Part shown: piece after piece, positions 41,221 to 48,696 of the stretch
Layout: each line of letters opens with the position of its first letter
Numbering within the stretch: the stretch's first letter is position 1
Source of the DNA: Kiritimatiellia bacterium
GTDB lineage: Bacteria; Verrucomicrobiota; Kiritimatiellia; RFP12; JAAYLN01
NCBI GenBank assembly: GCA_017962605.1
Contig: JAGCUY010000123.1
Location: 1 to 56,389, forward strand
Direction: 5' to 3'
Length of the DNA: 56,389 nucleotides
Position numbers and translations under genes: made by a program
The notes under the pieces: generated by a model
Seen by the model: the letters and a program-made list of their open reading frames with translations, nothing else
What the model was told of the DNA's origin: nothing
Databases searched by the model: none

Positions 41221-42795
41221 ATGAGAAAACACCTTGCCTTTGGAAGTCTGTTCGCCATTGCCGCTGCAATGGCCTTCGCGCCCTATGCCATCTCAGCCGC
41301 CGAGTGGCGCCTCCCCCCGTGCGCCCGCATCGAGGGCGACATGCTCGTCGTTGATGTCCCGCCGGGAGACCCCGGGCGCTTCGACGAGGGGTATGCCCAC
41401 TGCGAGCTGGACGTCGATCTCTCGCCCTACTTTGAAAGCGGGCGCGGCGCGGTGGCGCGTGTCCGCGTCCGCGCCCGCGACATCTCCAAGCCGGACCGCA
41501 ACTGGAACGGCGTGAAGTTCATGTTCCGCTACATGAGCGAGGATGGCCGGATGCAGTGGCCTGGCTACCAGTTCCCGCTTGGCTCATTCGACTGGCGCAC
41601 CGCCGAGACCCGCGTGAACTGGCTCGCCCCCTACGGCCTGCCCAAAGACGGCAAGGCCACCCTCATATTGGGCCTCCAGGGCTGCACCGGCCATGCCGAG
41701 TTCGACCTCTCCACCCTTGAGTTCACATCTGAGGACATCGGCATCCCGCGCGTCAACGAGGACTTCATCGTGCGCTATCCGGCATCGGATGCCGCCCACA
41801 GGCGCGGCACCATGCTCCCCGGCCGCGACACGACCGAAGACGACATCGAGACCCTCCACCAGTGGGGCGCGACCATGGCCCGCTTCCAAATCGCCCGCAA
41901 CTGGCACAAAGTCGATGACAACCGCGACCTGGCCGAATACGGCGCATGGGTTGACCGCCGCCTCGACAACTTGGCCAACGTCCTCGAATGGGCGAAGGCG
42001 CGCGGGATGAAAATCTGCGTCGATCTCCACGCCCTCCCCGGCGGCAAGCACGGGGAGCGTCCGGGCCAGCCGCAGGAGATGGCCATGTTCACGGAGGACG
42101 AATACGCCGACGCCTTCATCGACACCTGGCGCCGCATAGCGACCCGCTTCAAAGGGCACCCAGCCCTCTACGGCTACGACCTGGTGAACGAACCAACGCA
42201 GCGCCGTCCCGTGAAGCACAACTACTGGGAGCTCCAGCGCCGCGCCGCGGAGGCCATCCGCGAAATCGACCCCGACACGCCAATCGTCTTCGCGGCCAAT
42301 CTCGCCTCGCGCGCCGACGCCTTCCGCTACCTCTCGCCGATCGCGATGGACAACGTCATCTACCAGGCGCACGTCTATATCCCCGGCATCTACACCCACC
42401 AGGGGGTGAACAGCCAGCCGTTCAGCACATCCAAGAGGCCGCTCACCTGGCCGGGCGTCGATCCGGTGTCGGGCGAAGTCTGGAACAAGGACTGGCTGCG
42501 CAGGAACCTGCAGCCGATCCGCGACTTTCAGGCCAGGCACGGCTGCCGCATCTACGTGGGCGAGTTCAGCGCCGCCGCATGGGCGCCCGGCGCCGAGAAC
42601 TACCTCCGCGACGCCATCGAGCTGTTTGAGGAATACGGGTGGGACTGGACCTACCACGCCTTCCGCGAGTCGCCGATCTGGGATGTGGACAAGGAGGCGC
42701 CGGAGGGCGTCGCCAGCCCGAAGTCGAAGGACATGGTCCCCGCCAAAAAGGAGACGGCCCGCAAGCGCGTCCTCTTGGAGGGCTTTCGCAAGTGA
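41221..42795 (+). CDS. secreted glycoside hydrolase family 5 (cellulase-like)
   Basis: 524 aa. The signal peptide is KHLAFGSLFAIAAAMAFAPYAISAA. Residues 30-180 form a beta-sandwich, carbohydrate-binding-like domain. The GH5 barrel shows TLHQWGATMARFQI, KICVDLHALPGG, the acid/base glutamate in YGYDLVNEPTQRR, VIYQAHVYIPGIYTHQG and the nucleophile glutamate in RIYVGEFSAAAW. The order and spacing fit GH5. The likely substrate is a beta-glucan or mannan. It stands apart from the other hydrolases and has its own promoter. A CesT-like chaperone gene follows 53 bp later. Confidence 0.88.
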   Translation: MRKHLAFGSLFAIAAAMAFAPYAISAAEWRLPPCARIEGDMLVVDVPPGDPGRFDEGYAHCELDVDLSPYFESGRGAVARVRVRARDISKPDRNWNGVKFMFRYMSEDGRMQWPGYQFPLGSFDWRTAETRVNWLAPYGLPKDGKATLILGLQGCTGHAEFDLSTLEFTSEDIGIPRVNEDFIVRYPASDAAHRRGTMLPGRDTTEDDIETLHQWGATMARFQIARNWHKVDDNRDLAEYGAWVDRRLDNLANVLEWAKARGMKICVDLHALPGGKHGERPGQPQEMAMFTEDEYADAFIDTWRRIATRFKGHPALYGYDLVNEPTQRRPVKHNYWELQRRAAEAIREIDPDTPIVFAANLASRADAFRYLSPIAMDNVIYQAHVYIPGIYTHQGVNSQPFSTSKRPLTWPGVDPVSGEVWNKDWLRRNLQPIRDFQARHGCRIYVGEFSAAAWAPGAENYLRDAIELFEEYGWDWTYHAFRESPIWDVDKEAPEGVASPKSKDMVPAKKETARKRVLLEGFRK

Positions 42796-42848
42796 TGATG
42801 GCCCGCGACTGCTTTTGGATAACTTGAAAACGAATGAGGTGAACTAGA

Positions 42849-43325
42849 ATGGTCTCAAAAGATGATTACGTCAAATTCCTTGCCGAAGTGCGCAAGGTCT
42901 CCGGGATTGGAACGCTCTCGCCGGATGAGTCCGGGCTGGTGAGCGTCCGGGTTGACGACGCCTACAACGTGAACTTCCAATTCGTCGAGGCGACTGGCAA
43001 GGTGCTTTGCTTCGTCGAGGTGGCCGAGCTTCCGGTAGATGCTCCGAAAGCCGTTTACCGCGACCTGCTCGTGGGCGGGCTCTTTGGCAAGGACACCGCC
43101 GGCGGCTATTTCACCCTTGAGCCTGAGACTGAGACGGTCGTTTACAACTTCTTCTTCGACCTCGAAACAGCGGCGAACGACATAGAAGACTTCATCTCCA
43201 CCATCGAAAAGATCCTGCAACTCTGCGACATCTGGGCCGAGCGCATCAAAGGCAACCTCGCCGACATCGGCGCTGAAGCCGCCGACCACAGCCCTCTCAA
43301 CAACCACATGTTCGTCCATGCGTAA
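42849..43325 (+). CDS. CesT-family type III secretion chaperone-like protein
   Basis: 158 aa, acidic and without a signal peptide. The pattern of an N-terminal helix (DDYVKFLAEVRKVSG), a beta-sheet (VSVRVDDAYNVNFQFVE, VLCFVEVAEL), a LLVGGLFGKDTAGGYFTLEPET core and a final long helix (DIEDFISTIEKILQLCDIWAERI) is that of the CesT/Tir chaperone family, which holds type III effectors before export. AGGTG lies about 8 nt before the ATG. No effector or injectisome gene is adjacent, though a large unrecognised protein lies 11 kb downstream. The family call is from fold pattern and motif, and the partner is unknown. Confidence 0.72.
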   Translation: MVSKDDYVKFLAEVRKVSGIGTLSPDESGLVSVRVDDAYNVNFQFVEATGKVLCFVEVAELPVDAPKAVYRDLLVGGLFGKDTAGGYFTLEPETETVVYNFFFDLETAANDIEDFISTIEKILQLCDIWAERIKGNLADIGAEAADHSPLNNHMFVHA

Positions 43326-43353
43326 GGGTGTGCGCGGGGTGCCCTTGTCGGCG

Positions 43354-43375
43354 ATGCCGTTCCCTCCGTCGGCAT
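43354..43375. terminator. possible hairpin after the chaperone gene
   Basis: ATGCCG at 43354-43359 pairs with CGGCAT at 43370-43375 across a 10-nt loop, 29 bp after the chaperone stop. No T-run follows, so it would be a weak terminator. Confidence 0.3.
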
Positions 43376-43415
43376 GACGGTCCCTGGAGGAGACAATGTA
43401 GGACACTAATATTAT

Positions 43416-43424
43416 GGTATAATG
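43416..43424 (+). promoter_or_regulatory. extended -10 box at the entry of the defence island
   Basis: TGGTATAAT, 18 nt before the ATG at 43443. It is the only clear promoter I see before the run of defence genes. Confidence 0.6.
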
Positions 43425-43442
43425 GCATAATCACATTCAAAC

Positions 43443-44186
43443 ATGGTTCACAAACTCATCCAGACAGCAGCATCCATCTGGGCGCACGCGCCAGATTGTC
43501 CGTTGCGCGCGCAATTAGATTACATTAGAGCGCGCGATGGCTTGCGGCCTGTCCAGATTGATGCCGTAGCAACCTATCTTTTTCTCAAGATCGCCTGCGG
43601 GAACCGCCCACTTCACGAAGTTTTTTCTTTTGGTGTCCTGAACACCATTGATCCCGGAACCCTTCGCGTTTCACAGGCCGTTCGCGACCATCTTGCCACC
43701 CACCCTGCTTCCCTGTCCCTTTTGGAACTGGCCTCCCAACCGACAGTCGGCGCGTCTTCAGCGGGGCCGATTCTTGCGCCGGCCCTCAACAAGGCGCTCC
43801 GTCGTGCTGAATTAGCCGAACGCGATTTGGAAATATACTATAATGGCGATTCGTCCCTAACCGAGTTCCGCATCCGTTGCTACCGCCGCCTGTCTGCATC
43901 CAAAGGCGGGGCATGGGCGAGCGTAGGTGAATACACGCCCGACTTCCTCGTCCTGCATCGGGAAAAAAGCGCCGGTGCCATTGACGCTTGCCTCGTTGTA
44001 GAAACCAAGGGTGCGCTTTACGCATACGACCCTGCTTTCAAGTCTCGCCGCGACTTTGCTTCGGGCGAGTTCCTCCGCCTCAACGCCTCCCGCCCCGGCA
44101 TCCCCCGCTTCCAGTATCTCTACCTTGAAGAGACCGCCGACTGGAAACACCAGTTCGTCGATGCCGTCAAGGAGTTTTTCAAGTAA
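43443..44186 (+). CDS. Res-like restriction protein lacking a helicase core
   Basis: 247 aa. The N-terminal 65 residues (RARDGLRPVQIDAVATYLFLKIACGNRPLHEVFSFG) resemble the lead-in of DEAD/DEAH helicases of type III-like restriction systems. The C-terminal 110 residues (RCYRRLSA, GEYTPDFLVL, CLVVETKGALYAYDPAFKSRRDF) look like their PD-(D/E)XK nuclease, with Asp in TPDFL and Glu-x-Lys in VETKG. The helicase motifs between (Walker A, DEAH, motif VI) are absent; about 90 low-similarity residues join the ends. I read it as an internally deleted relic or a reduced nuclease. It is 24 bp ahead of the AAA ATPase gene. Confidence 0.6.
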   Translation: MVHKLIQTAASIWAHAPDCPLRAQLDYIRARDGLRPVQIDAVATYLFLKIACGNRPLHEVFSFGVLNTIDPGTLRVSQAVRDHLATHPASLSLLELASQPTVGASSAGPILAPALNKALRRAELAERDLEIYYNGDSSLTEFRIRCYRRLSASKGGAWASVGEYTPDFLVLHREKSAGAIDACLVVETKGALYAYDPAFKSRRDFASGEFLRLNASRPGIPRFQYLYLEETADWKHQFVDAVKEFFK

Positions 44187-44209
44187 AACAATCAGAAAGG
44201 GTCCAAGCA

Positions 44210-45598
44210 ATGAGAATGATCATTCAGAATCTCGGTGTCGTCGAAACAGCCAAACTTGAAGTTGGCGATTTGACCATCGTTTGCGGCAACAACAATTTAG
44301 GCAAGACATACGTAACGTATGCCTTCTACGGGATGCTTAAGTTTTTGCGCACGGCATTTGCTATCATTCCAATCAGTCAGAAAAACGTTGCGGAACTTGT
44401 TGAAAACGCGGAAACAACGATTAGTTTAAAACCTATTCTTGAAGATATCCCCAAACTTTTTAGAACGGCATCCGTCAACTTCAGCAAAAACCTTGCAGAA
44501 GTGTTTGCTGCAGATAAAGCTCATTTTGAACAGGCTAGGTTTTCGCTGGAAATTGCCGTTCCTACATATTCTTTGTATAAAGATTTTTCTACGGAGGTTT
44601 CATACGGAAGAAACGGTCCTAAACTAAATTTCTCTTTTAGTTCCACGAAAATGGAAGTGCATATTCGCCAGGAGGGTCAACCTATTGGAGATAGTGCGCC
44701 GCAGGATGTTGTTTCGCTCATTATAAGCGATGTCATTCGCGATTATTTGATAAAGCCATTGATTCCAGATGTCTATATTTCAAGCACCGAAAGAACAGGA
44801 GTTGTCTCATTCCAGCGCGAACTCGATTTTACACGCAATCGTCTGCTTGAACTTGTCGGTAAACGGGCAAAAGACGTAACTGCAGGCCTTTTGTTTACGA
44901 AATTCCATAGCGACTACCCATTACCTGTTAGGGACAATGTCGACTTCATTCGGAACCTCCCGAACATTGCCGGCAAAGAAGGTGTTTTGGCGAGCAAATA
45001 TCCTGAAATACTTGACGCTCTTAAGGATATAATCGGTGGTAGTTACAAGGCAACAAAGGACGGATTTGTATCTTATATGCCTGCGCGGGGTGTAAAACTT
45101 CGCATTGCGGAAAGTTCCAGTTCAATTCGATCGCTGCTTGATGTGACATTTTACATCAGACATGTTGCCAAACCGGGCGACATTTTCATGATTGACGAGC
45201 CGGAGCTAAATCTGCACCCGTCCAACCAGCGGAAAATTGCCCGCCTGATTGCAAGGCTTGTGAATTGTGGAATAAAAGTGTTCATGACCACCCACAGCGA
45301 CTACATCGTCAAGGAAATCAACACGCTTCTGCTGCTAAAACAGCAGGGTGAAGGATACAAGAAAATTGCTATAGAAGAAAAGTATTCCGAAGCCGAACTT
45401 CTTGATGCTTCCCGTGTGAAGGTCTATGTCGCGGCCAATTGTCTTGAAAGGAAACAAGGCAACACGCGGAAAAGCCGCTGCCAGACTTTTTCTTCTGCGT
45501 CCGTTACTCAAGACATGGGTATAGAAATTGAAAGTTTCGATAAGACGATTGACGAAATGAACCGTATCCAGGATCGCATTTTCTGGGAGGTGAAATGA
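44210..45598 (+). CDS. AAA/ABC-type ATPase of a two-gene defence-like pair
   Basis: 462 aa. Walker A is GNNNLGKTY (residues 26-34). A central region of about 250 residues includes a helical insert. A signature-like SSSSIRSLLDVTFYI, Walker B GDIFMIDEPELNLHPSN (about 324-337) and the H-loop MTTHSDYIVKEIN follow. This is the layout of AAA_15/OLD-family ATPases found in Gabija, PARIS, Septu and similar anti-phage systems. There is no TOPRIM domain. It overlaps the next gene by 4 nt (ATGATG), so the two are coupled. Base composition is clearly more AT-rich than the genes outside the island, which suggests transfer. Confidence 0.82.
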   Translation: MRMIIQNLGVVETAKLEVGDLTIVCGNNNLGKTYVTYAFYGMLKFLRTAFAIIPISQKNVAELVENAETTISLKPILEDIPKLFRTASVNFSKNLAEVFAADKAHFEQARFSLEIAVPTYSLYKDFSTEVSYGRNGPKLNFSFSSTKMEVHIRQEGQPIGDSAPQDVVSLIISDVIRDYLIKPLIPDVYISSTERTGVVSFQRELDFTRNRLLELVGKRAKDVTAGLLFTKFHSDYPLPVRDNVDFIRNLPNIAGKEGVLASKYPEILDALKDIIGGSYKATKDGFVSYMPARGVKLRIAESSSSIRSLLDVTFYIRHVAKPGDIFMIDEPELNLHPSNQRKIARLIARLVNCGIKVFMTTHSDYIVKEINTLLLLKQQGEGYKKIAIEEKYSEAELLDASRVKVYVAANCLERKQGNTRKSRCQTFSSASVTQDMGIEIESFDKTIDEMNRIQDRIFWEVK

Positions 45599-46215
45599 TG
45601 GCCACAGATGCTGCCCGTTTGCGAACCGTCGTTGCTGACGCGGCTTTCCTCTCCCCCCTCAAAAAAAACAAAAATGGACAGCCGTGCATTCTTCTGCAAG
45701 AAGAAAAGAATCCAGACTCTAAACTTCTTGTCATAGGAGCACCAGAGGACCTTCTCATTCTTCGTGCGGACAAGTTTGTTCCGTTGTTATTGGAGAAAAC
45801 GGACCGCGACGGCTACCATTTCCACGGCACATCTTTTTTCCGAGATGGAACGGGGGCGGGGAAACGGGCGGATTACATTCTTTTTGATATGACCGGGAAA
45901 CATGTCATATTCCTTGAATTGAAGGCCTCTAAAGAATCAGAGGAGCATATAAAGGCACAACTGGCAGGTGCCTATGCCGTCCTTGACTACATTCGTCGCG
46001 TGGCAACTCACTATCACAATCTCAACCAAAACGAATTCATCGGTCCAGATTTCTCGTTGCGGTTTGTTGGAATGTGCAAAACTGGTTACGCCATCCGAAA
46101 ACGCCCCACAAAATTTACAACTACAGGTCGTGGAAAAAGTATCAATGATTTTTTGAGATTCTCTGGAACGTCGGAAATTCATTACAGTCAACTCTGCGGA
46201 CATTGCGCGAGTTAG
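45595..46215 (+). CDS. PD-(D/E)XK-like nuclease partner of the AAA ATPase
   Basis: 206 aa. The core HGTSFFRDGTGAGKRADYILFDMTGKHVIFLELKASKE carries Asp (about 93) and Glu-x-Lys (about 108-110) spaced like a PD-(D/E)XK nuclease, followed by a helix (IKAQLAGAYAVLDYIRRVATHYH). An N-terminal lobe of 60 residues has no clear family. The C-terminus ends SQLCGHCAS. The gene begins inside the ATPase stop, which implies a fixed ratio of the two products. I do not recognise a named system with this exact pair. Confidence 0.6.
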   Translation: MMATDAARLRTVVADAAFLSPLKKNKNGQPCILLQEEKNPDSKLLVIGAPEDLLILRADKFVPLLLEKTDRDGYHFHGTSFFRDGTGAGKRADYILFDMTGKHVIFLELKASKESEEHIKAQLAGAYAVLDYIRRVATHYHNLNQNEFIGPDFSLRFVGMCKTGYAIRKRPTKFTTTGRGKSINDFLRFSGTSEIHYSQLCGHCAS

Positions 46216-46229
46216 TTTTGAGGATTCCC

Positions 46230-46385
46230 ATGCCCATTCGTCACATACCCTTCTTCCCAGACCCGATTCGCGGGCAGGCGCTGTTGGACAACTTCAAGCG
46301 CACGCTGCGGTATTCCGGCAGCGAGAACGCCGAACGCCTTGGATGTAGCAAATCCCCCGTTCTTTTGTTGCGAGTAAATTTATGA
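46230..46385 (+). pseudogene. truncated Mod-like N-terminus, acting as a leader ORF
   Basis: A 51-codon frame begins MPIRHIPFFPDPIRGQALLD and continues NFKRTLRYSGSENAERL, which I associate with the start of large DNA methyltransferases of type III-like systems. Similarity stops at about codon 37 and the frame ends 14 codons later, with its TGA overlapping the D12 methylase ATG (ATGA). It is therefore a 5' remnant that now leads translation into the methylase. The bases before its ATG (GAGGATTCCC) match those before a second short frame at 48577. Confidence 0.5.
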
Positions 46386-47455
46386 CCACATACCACCAAA
46401 GTCTTTTTCATGAATTCCAGTTCATGGATTACCGATTCCCACAGCCCCAATATCTTGGGGCAAAATATCGTTTTCGTTCGTGGATTGCCAGTTTCCTGCC
46501 AGCGGACGCTCGGATTGTTGTTGAGCCTTTCGGTGGGTCCCAAAGCATGGCTTACTATTTTAAGCAATTGGGACTCCAGGTTCATACGAACGACTTTATG
46601 AGCTTCAGCAATGCGATTGGCAAGGCTCTCGTAGAAAACAAGGCGGATAAATTGGACGATGACGATATTCGATTGCTTCTTTCTCCGAATCCAGACGAAT
46701 CTCGGTACAATTTGATGCGGACGCTGTTTACGAATATATTCTTTCAGGAAAAAGACGCCTCTTTCATTGATGGAGTCCGAGGAAATGTAGAGCGGCTTGA
46801 ATCGCCTTTAAAAAAGTCGCTGGCCCTTGCAGTAATGAATCGTGCGTTGACCAGAAAGGTGACAATGGGCCACTTCGCCCACACTCAGGCCCTTGCGTAT
46901 GCGGCCAATCCCGAACGGGTCAAGCGAAATCGCAGCCTTGCTTGCCCAGTTCGCGACCTTTTTTTGGAATTGATTCCCAAGTACAATGCGGCTGTTTTCG
47001 ACAATGGCGAGAACTGCACCAGCCAGCGTGGAGACGCCATTGAGTTCGTCGGTACCGTTGAAAACGCCGATGTTGTGTATTTCGATCCACCATACGGGAA
47101 CAGCCATTCGGATTATCAGCAGTTTTATCACCTTCTAGAAACATACACCGAGTACTGGAAGGATAAATTATTTGTCAACGGAGTAAAACGATACGAGCCG
47201 CAGAGAAAAACCTCTTTTGCCCAAAAAAGCACGATTGTCGGTGCGTTGGAAAGTCTGTTCGAAAAATCCGAACGGATACCATATTGGATACTTAGCTATA
47301 ACGACAGGAGTTTTCCCAATATCGATACCCTTTGCAAAATGGTCGGGAAGCACCGGCAAGTGCGAATTGAACGGCGTCTTTACGAGGCAAGCAGGGGCGG
47401 CAAGGGAAGCGTTGCGGGAAGCAGCGAAATTCTCATCATAGGAGAGCGGAAATGA
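46382..47455 (+). CDS. D12-class DNA adenine methyltransferase
   Basis: N6-adenine methylase of a restriction-modification system, 357 aa. The FxGxG-like SAM motif lies in PQYLGAKYRFRSWIASFLP and VVEPFGGSQSMAYYFKQLG, and the catalytic DPPY is in VVYFDPPYGNSHSDYQQFYHL (about residues 236-239). The order is that of Dam/MethyltransfD12 enzymes. An inner start at 46424 (MDYRFPQPQYLG) is possible. It overlaps the putative endonuclease gene by 4 nt. The recognition site cannot be predicted from sequence alone. Confidence 0.88.
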   Translation: MTTYHQSLFHEFQFMDYRFPQPQYLGAKYRFRSWIASFLPADARIVVEPFGGSQSMAYYFKQLGLQVHTNDFMSFSNAIGKALVENKADKLDDDDIRLLLSPNPDESRYNLMRTLFTNIFFQEKDASFIDGVRGNVERLESPLKKSLALAVMNRALTRKVTMGHFAHTQALAYAANPERVKRNRSLACPVRDLFLELIPKYNAAVFDNGENCTSQRGDAIEFVGTVENADVVYFDPPYGNSHSDYQQFYHLLETYTEYWKDKLFVNGVKRYEPQRKTSFAQKSTIVGALESLFEKSERIPYWILSYNDRSFPNIDTLCKMVGKHRQVRIERRLYEASRGGKGSVAGSSEILIIGERK

Positions 47456-48555
47456 ATACATTCGAATACTGGAAGAAACGGTTTGACAACAATGACCTCC
47501 TTGATTTCAGCCGCACGGAAGAGGGCCTTCTTTGGCTAAAATTGCGTTCAATAGCAAGAAAAGACTTGTTGTCCGATTTTTGTACATCTTTTGAATCTCA
47601 GGCTGTTCCACGCCTCTCTGTCGAGCATATTTGGGAAAGCATGGCATCCGCCGCAACATTTGGACCCGCTATCGACAGATTCTTGAAGGCATGCCAGATG
47701 CGGGAAAATGCCAAGATTGATGCTTCGCAGGAAACCATTCGTGCGAATCTTTACAAAATGTCGCATTTCCACTGGGGCGGTGGTTTTAGAAATTCGTTGG
47801 ACAAGGCTATCGTTTCGCGATATGTTAAAACGGACGACATCATCCCGTTTGATCGTCTTGACGCGATTTGCGACGGCGAGCTGTTCGACATGTCTAGAGG
47901 ATACCTGTTAAATAGTTGGTACAACTATTGGTCGTCCGTGTTGATCGAGAACATTTTTAGGCGGAACGCCGGTGTCCTTCCCGCCTACGGAAAAATCAAG
48001 AATGTCGATTTCTTTGTGGACGATTTCCCGTTTGATCTTAAAGTCACATACATCCCGAAGGAATATGCTGAGTTGGTGCGAAAGCGCCTTGGTATTGAAG
48101 AGCCGTTGAAGATTCTCAAGAAATTTGCTAAAGAGCGCAATATTCCATTTTCGGATGACGCTTCACCGGAACAAGTACGCTATGAGATTATCGAACGACT
48201 CAAGGATTCGAAATCCAAGGAAGCCTTATCCATTCTTTCCATTGTCAAGGCGATTTGGACAAAAACAGTGAGTGCCATAACGTCCAACAAACAAGCCCTT
48301 ATCAAATGGCTTTACGAAAATCAGGGAGACATGCGTTTTGGTGCCGAGAACAGGATCTTTCTCGTTTTGATTGATATGGAGAACCCGGACGAGTCATGGA
48401 AACTGAAACGCAATGTGGATTTAATTTCGCCACTGGTCTCAAAATGGGTTTCGCACTTCAAGCGGGAAAAATGTAATGATCTTCTGACAAACTTCTCATA
48501 CAAATCACAGTTGTACGAGACATACGCAGACATGATTTTTGCAGTCAAGAAATAG
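47452..48555 (+). CDS. putative type II restriction endonuclease
   Basis: 367 aa, no family recognised by name. The stretch KIKNVDFFVDDFPFDLKVTYIPKEY (about residues 183-207) has the spacing of a PD-(D/E)XK site, with Asp in VDFF and Asp-x-Lys in FDLKVT. The N-terminus is helical and aromatic-rich (FEYWKKRFDNNDLLDFS, SWYNYWSSVLIENIF). It is translated from an ATGA overlap with the D12 methylase, the arrangement of a methylase and its cognate nuclease. AT-rich codon use matches the methylase. The endonuclease role is inferred from pairing plus the motif. Confidence 0.65.
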   Translation: MNTFEYWKKRFDNNDLLDFSRTEEGLLWLKLRSIARKDLLSDFCTSFESQAVPRLSVEHIWESMASAATFGPAIDRFLKACQMRENAKIDASQETIRANLYKMSHFHWGGGFRNSLDKAIVSRYVKTDDIIPFDRLDAICDGELFDMSRGYLLNSWYNYWSSVLIENIFRRNAGVLPAYGKIKNVDFFVDDFPFDLKVTYIPKEYAELVRKRLGIEEPLKILKKFAKERNIPFSDDASPEQVRYEIIERLKDSKSKEALSILSIVKAIWTKTVSAITSNKQALIKWLYENQGDMRFGAENRIFLVLIDMENPDESWKLKRNVDLISPLVSKWVSHFKREKCNDLLTNFSYKSQLYETYADMIFAVKK

Positions 48556-48576
48556 TCGCATTAACGGAGTTTTCCC

Positions 48577-48660
48577 ATGCCTATTTACCACATATCATTT
48601 TTCCCCAATCTAACCTGCAGCCAGGTACGGACTTGGCATGCGCAACATCTGTGGAGATGA
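48577..48660 (+). pseudogene. second truncated leader ORF matching the one at 46230
   Basis: A 27-codon frame begins MPIYHISFFPN, close to MPIRHIPFFPD at 46230, and is preceded by GAGTTTTCCC as that one is by GAGGATTCCC. It diverges after codon 11 and stops. The 141-bp gap around it holds nothing else I recognise. The two remnants flank the D12 methylase-endonuclease pair. Confidence 0.4.
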
Positions 48661-48696
48661 GCGCATAGTAACTGTTCATTAAGCATTTTTCAAACA

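Noticed and set aside
44210..46215. PARIS (AriA-AriB) or Gabija
   Set aside because: The partner gene is a 206-residue PD-(D/E)XK-like protein. It is neither DUF4435/TOPRIM nor a UvrD-like helicase, and the ATPase has no TOPRIM domain.
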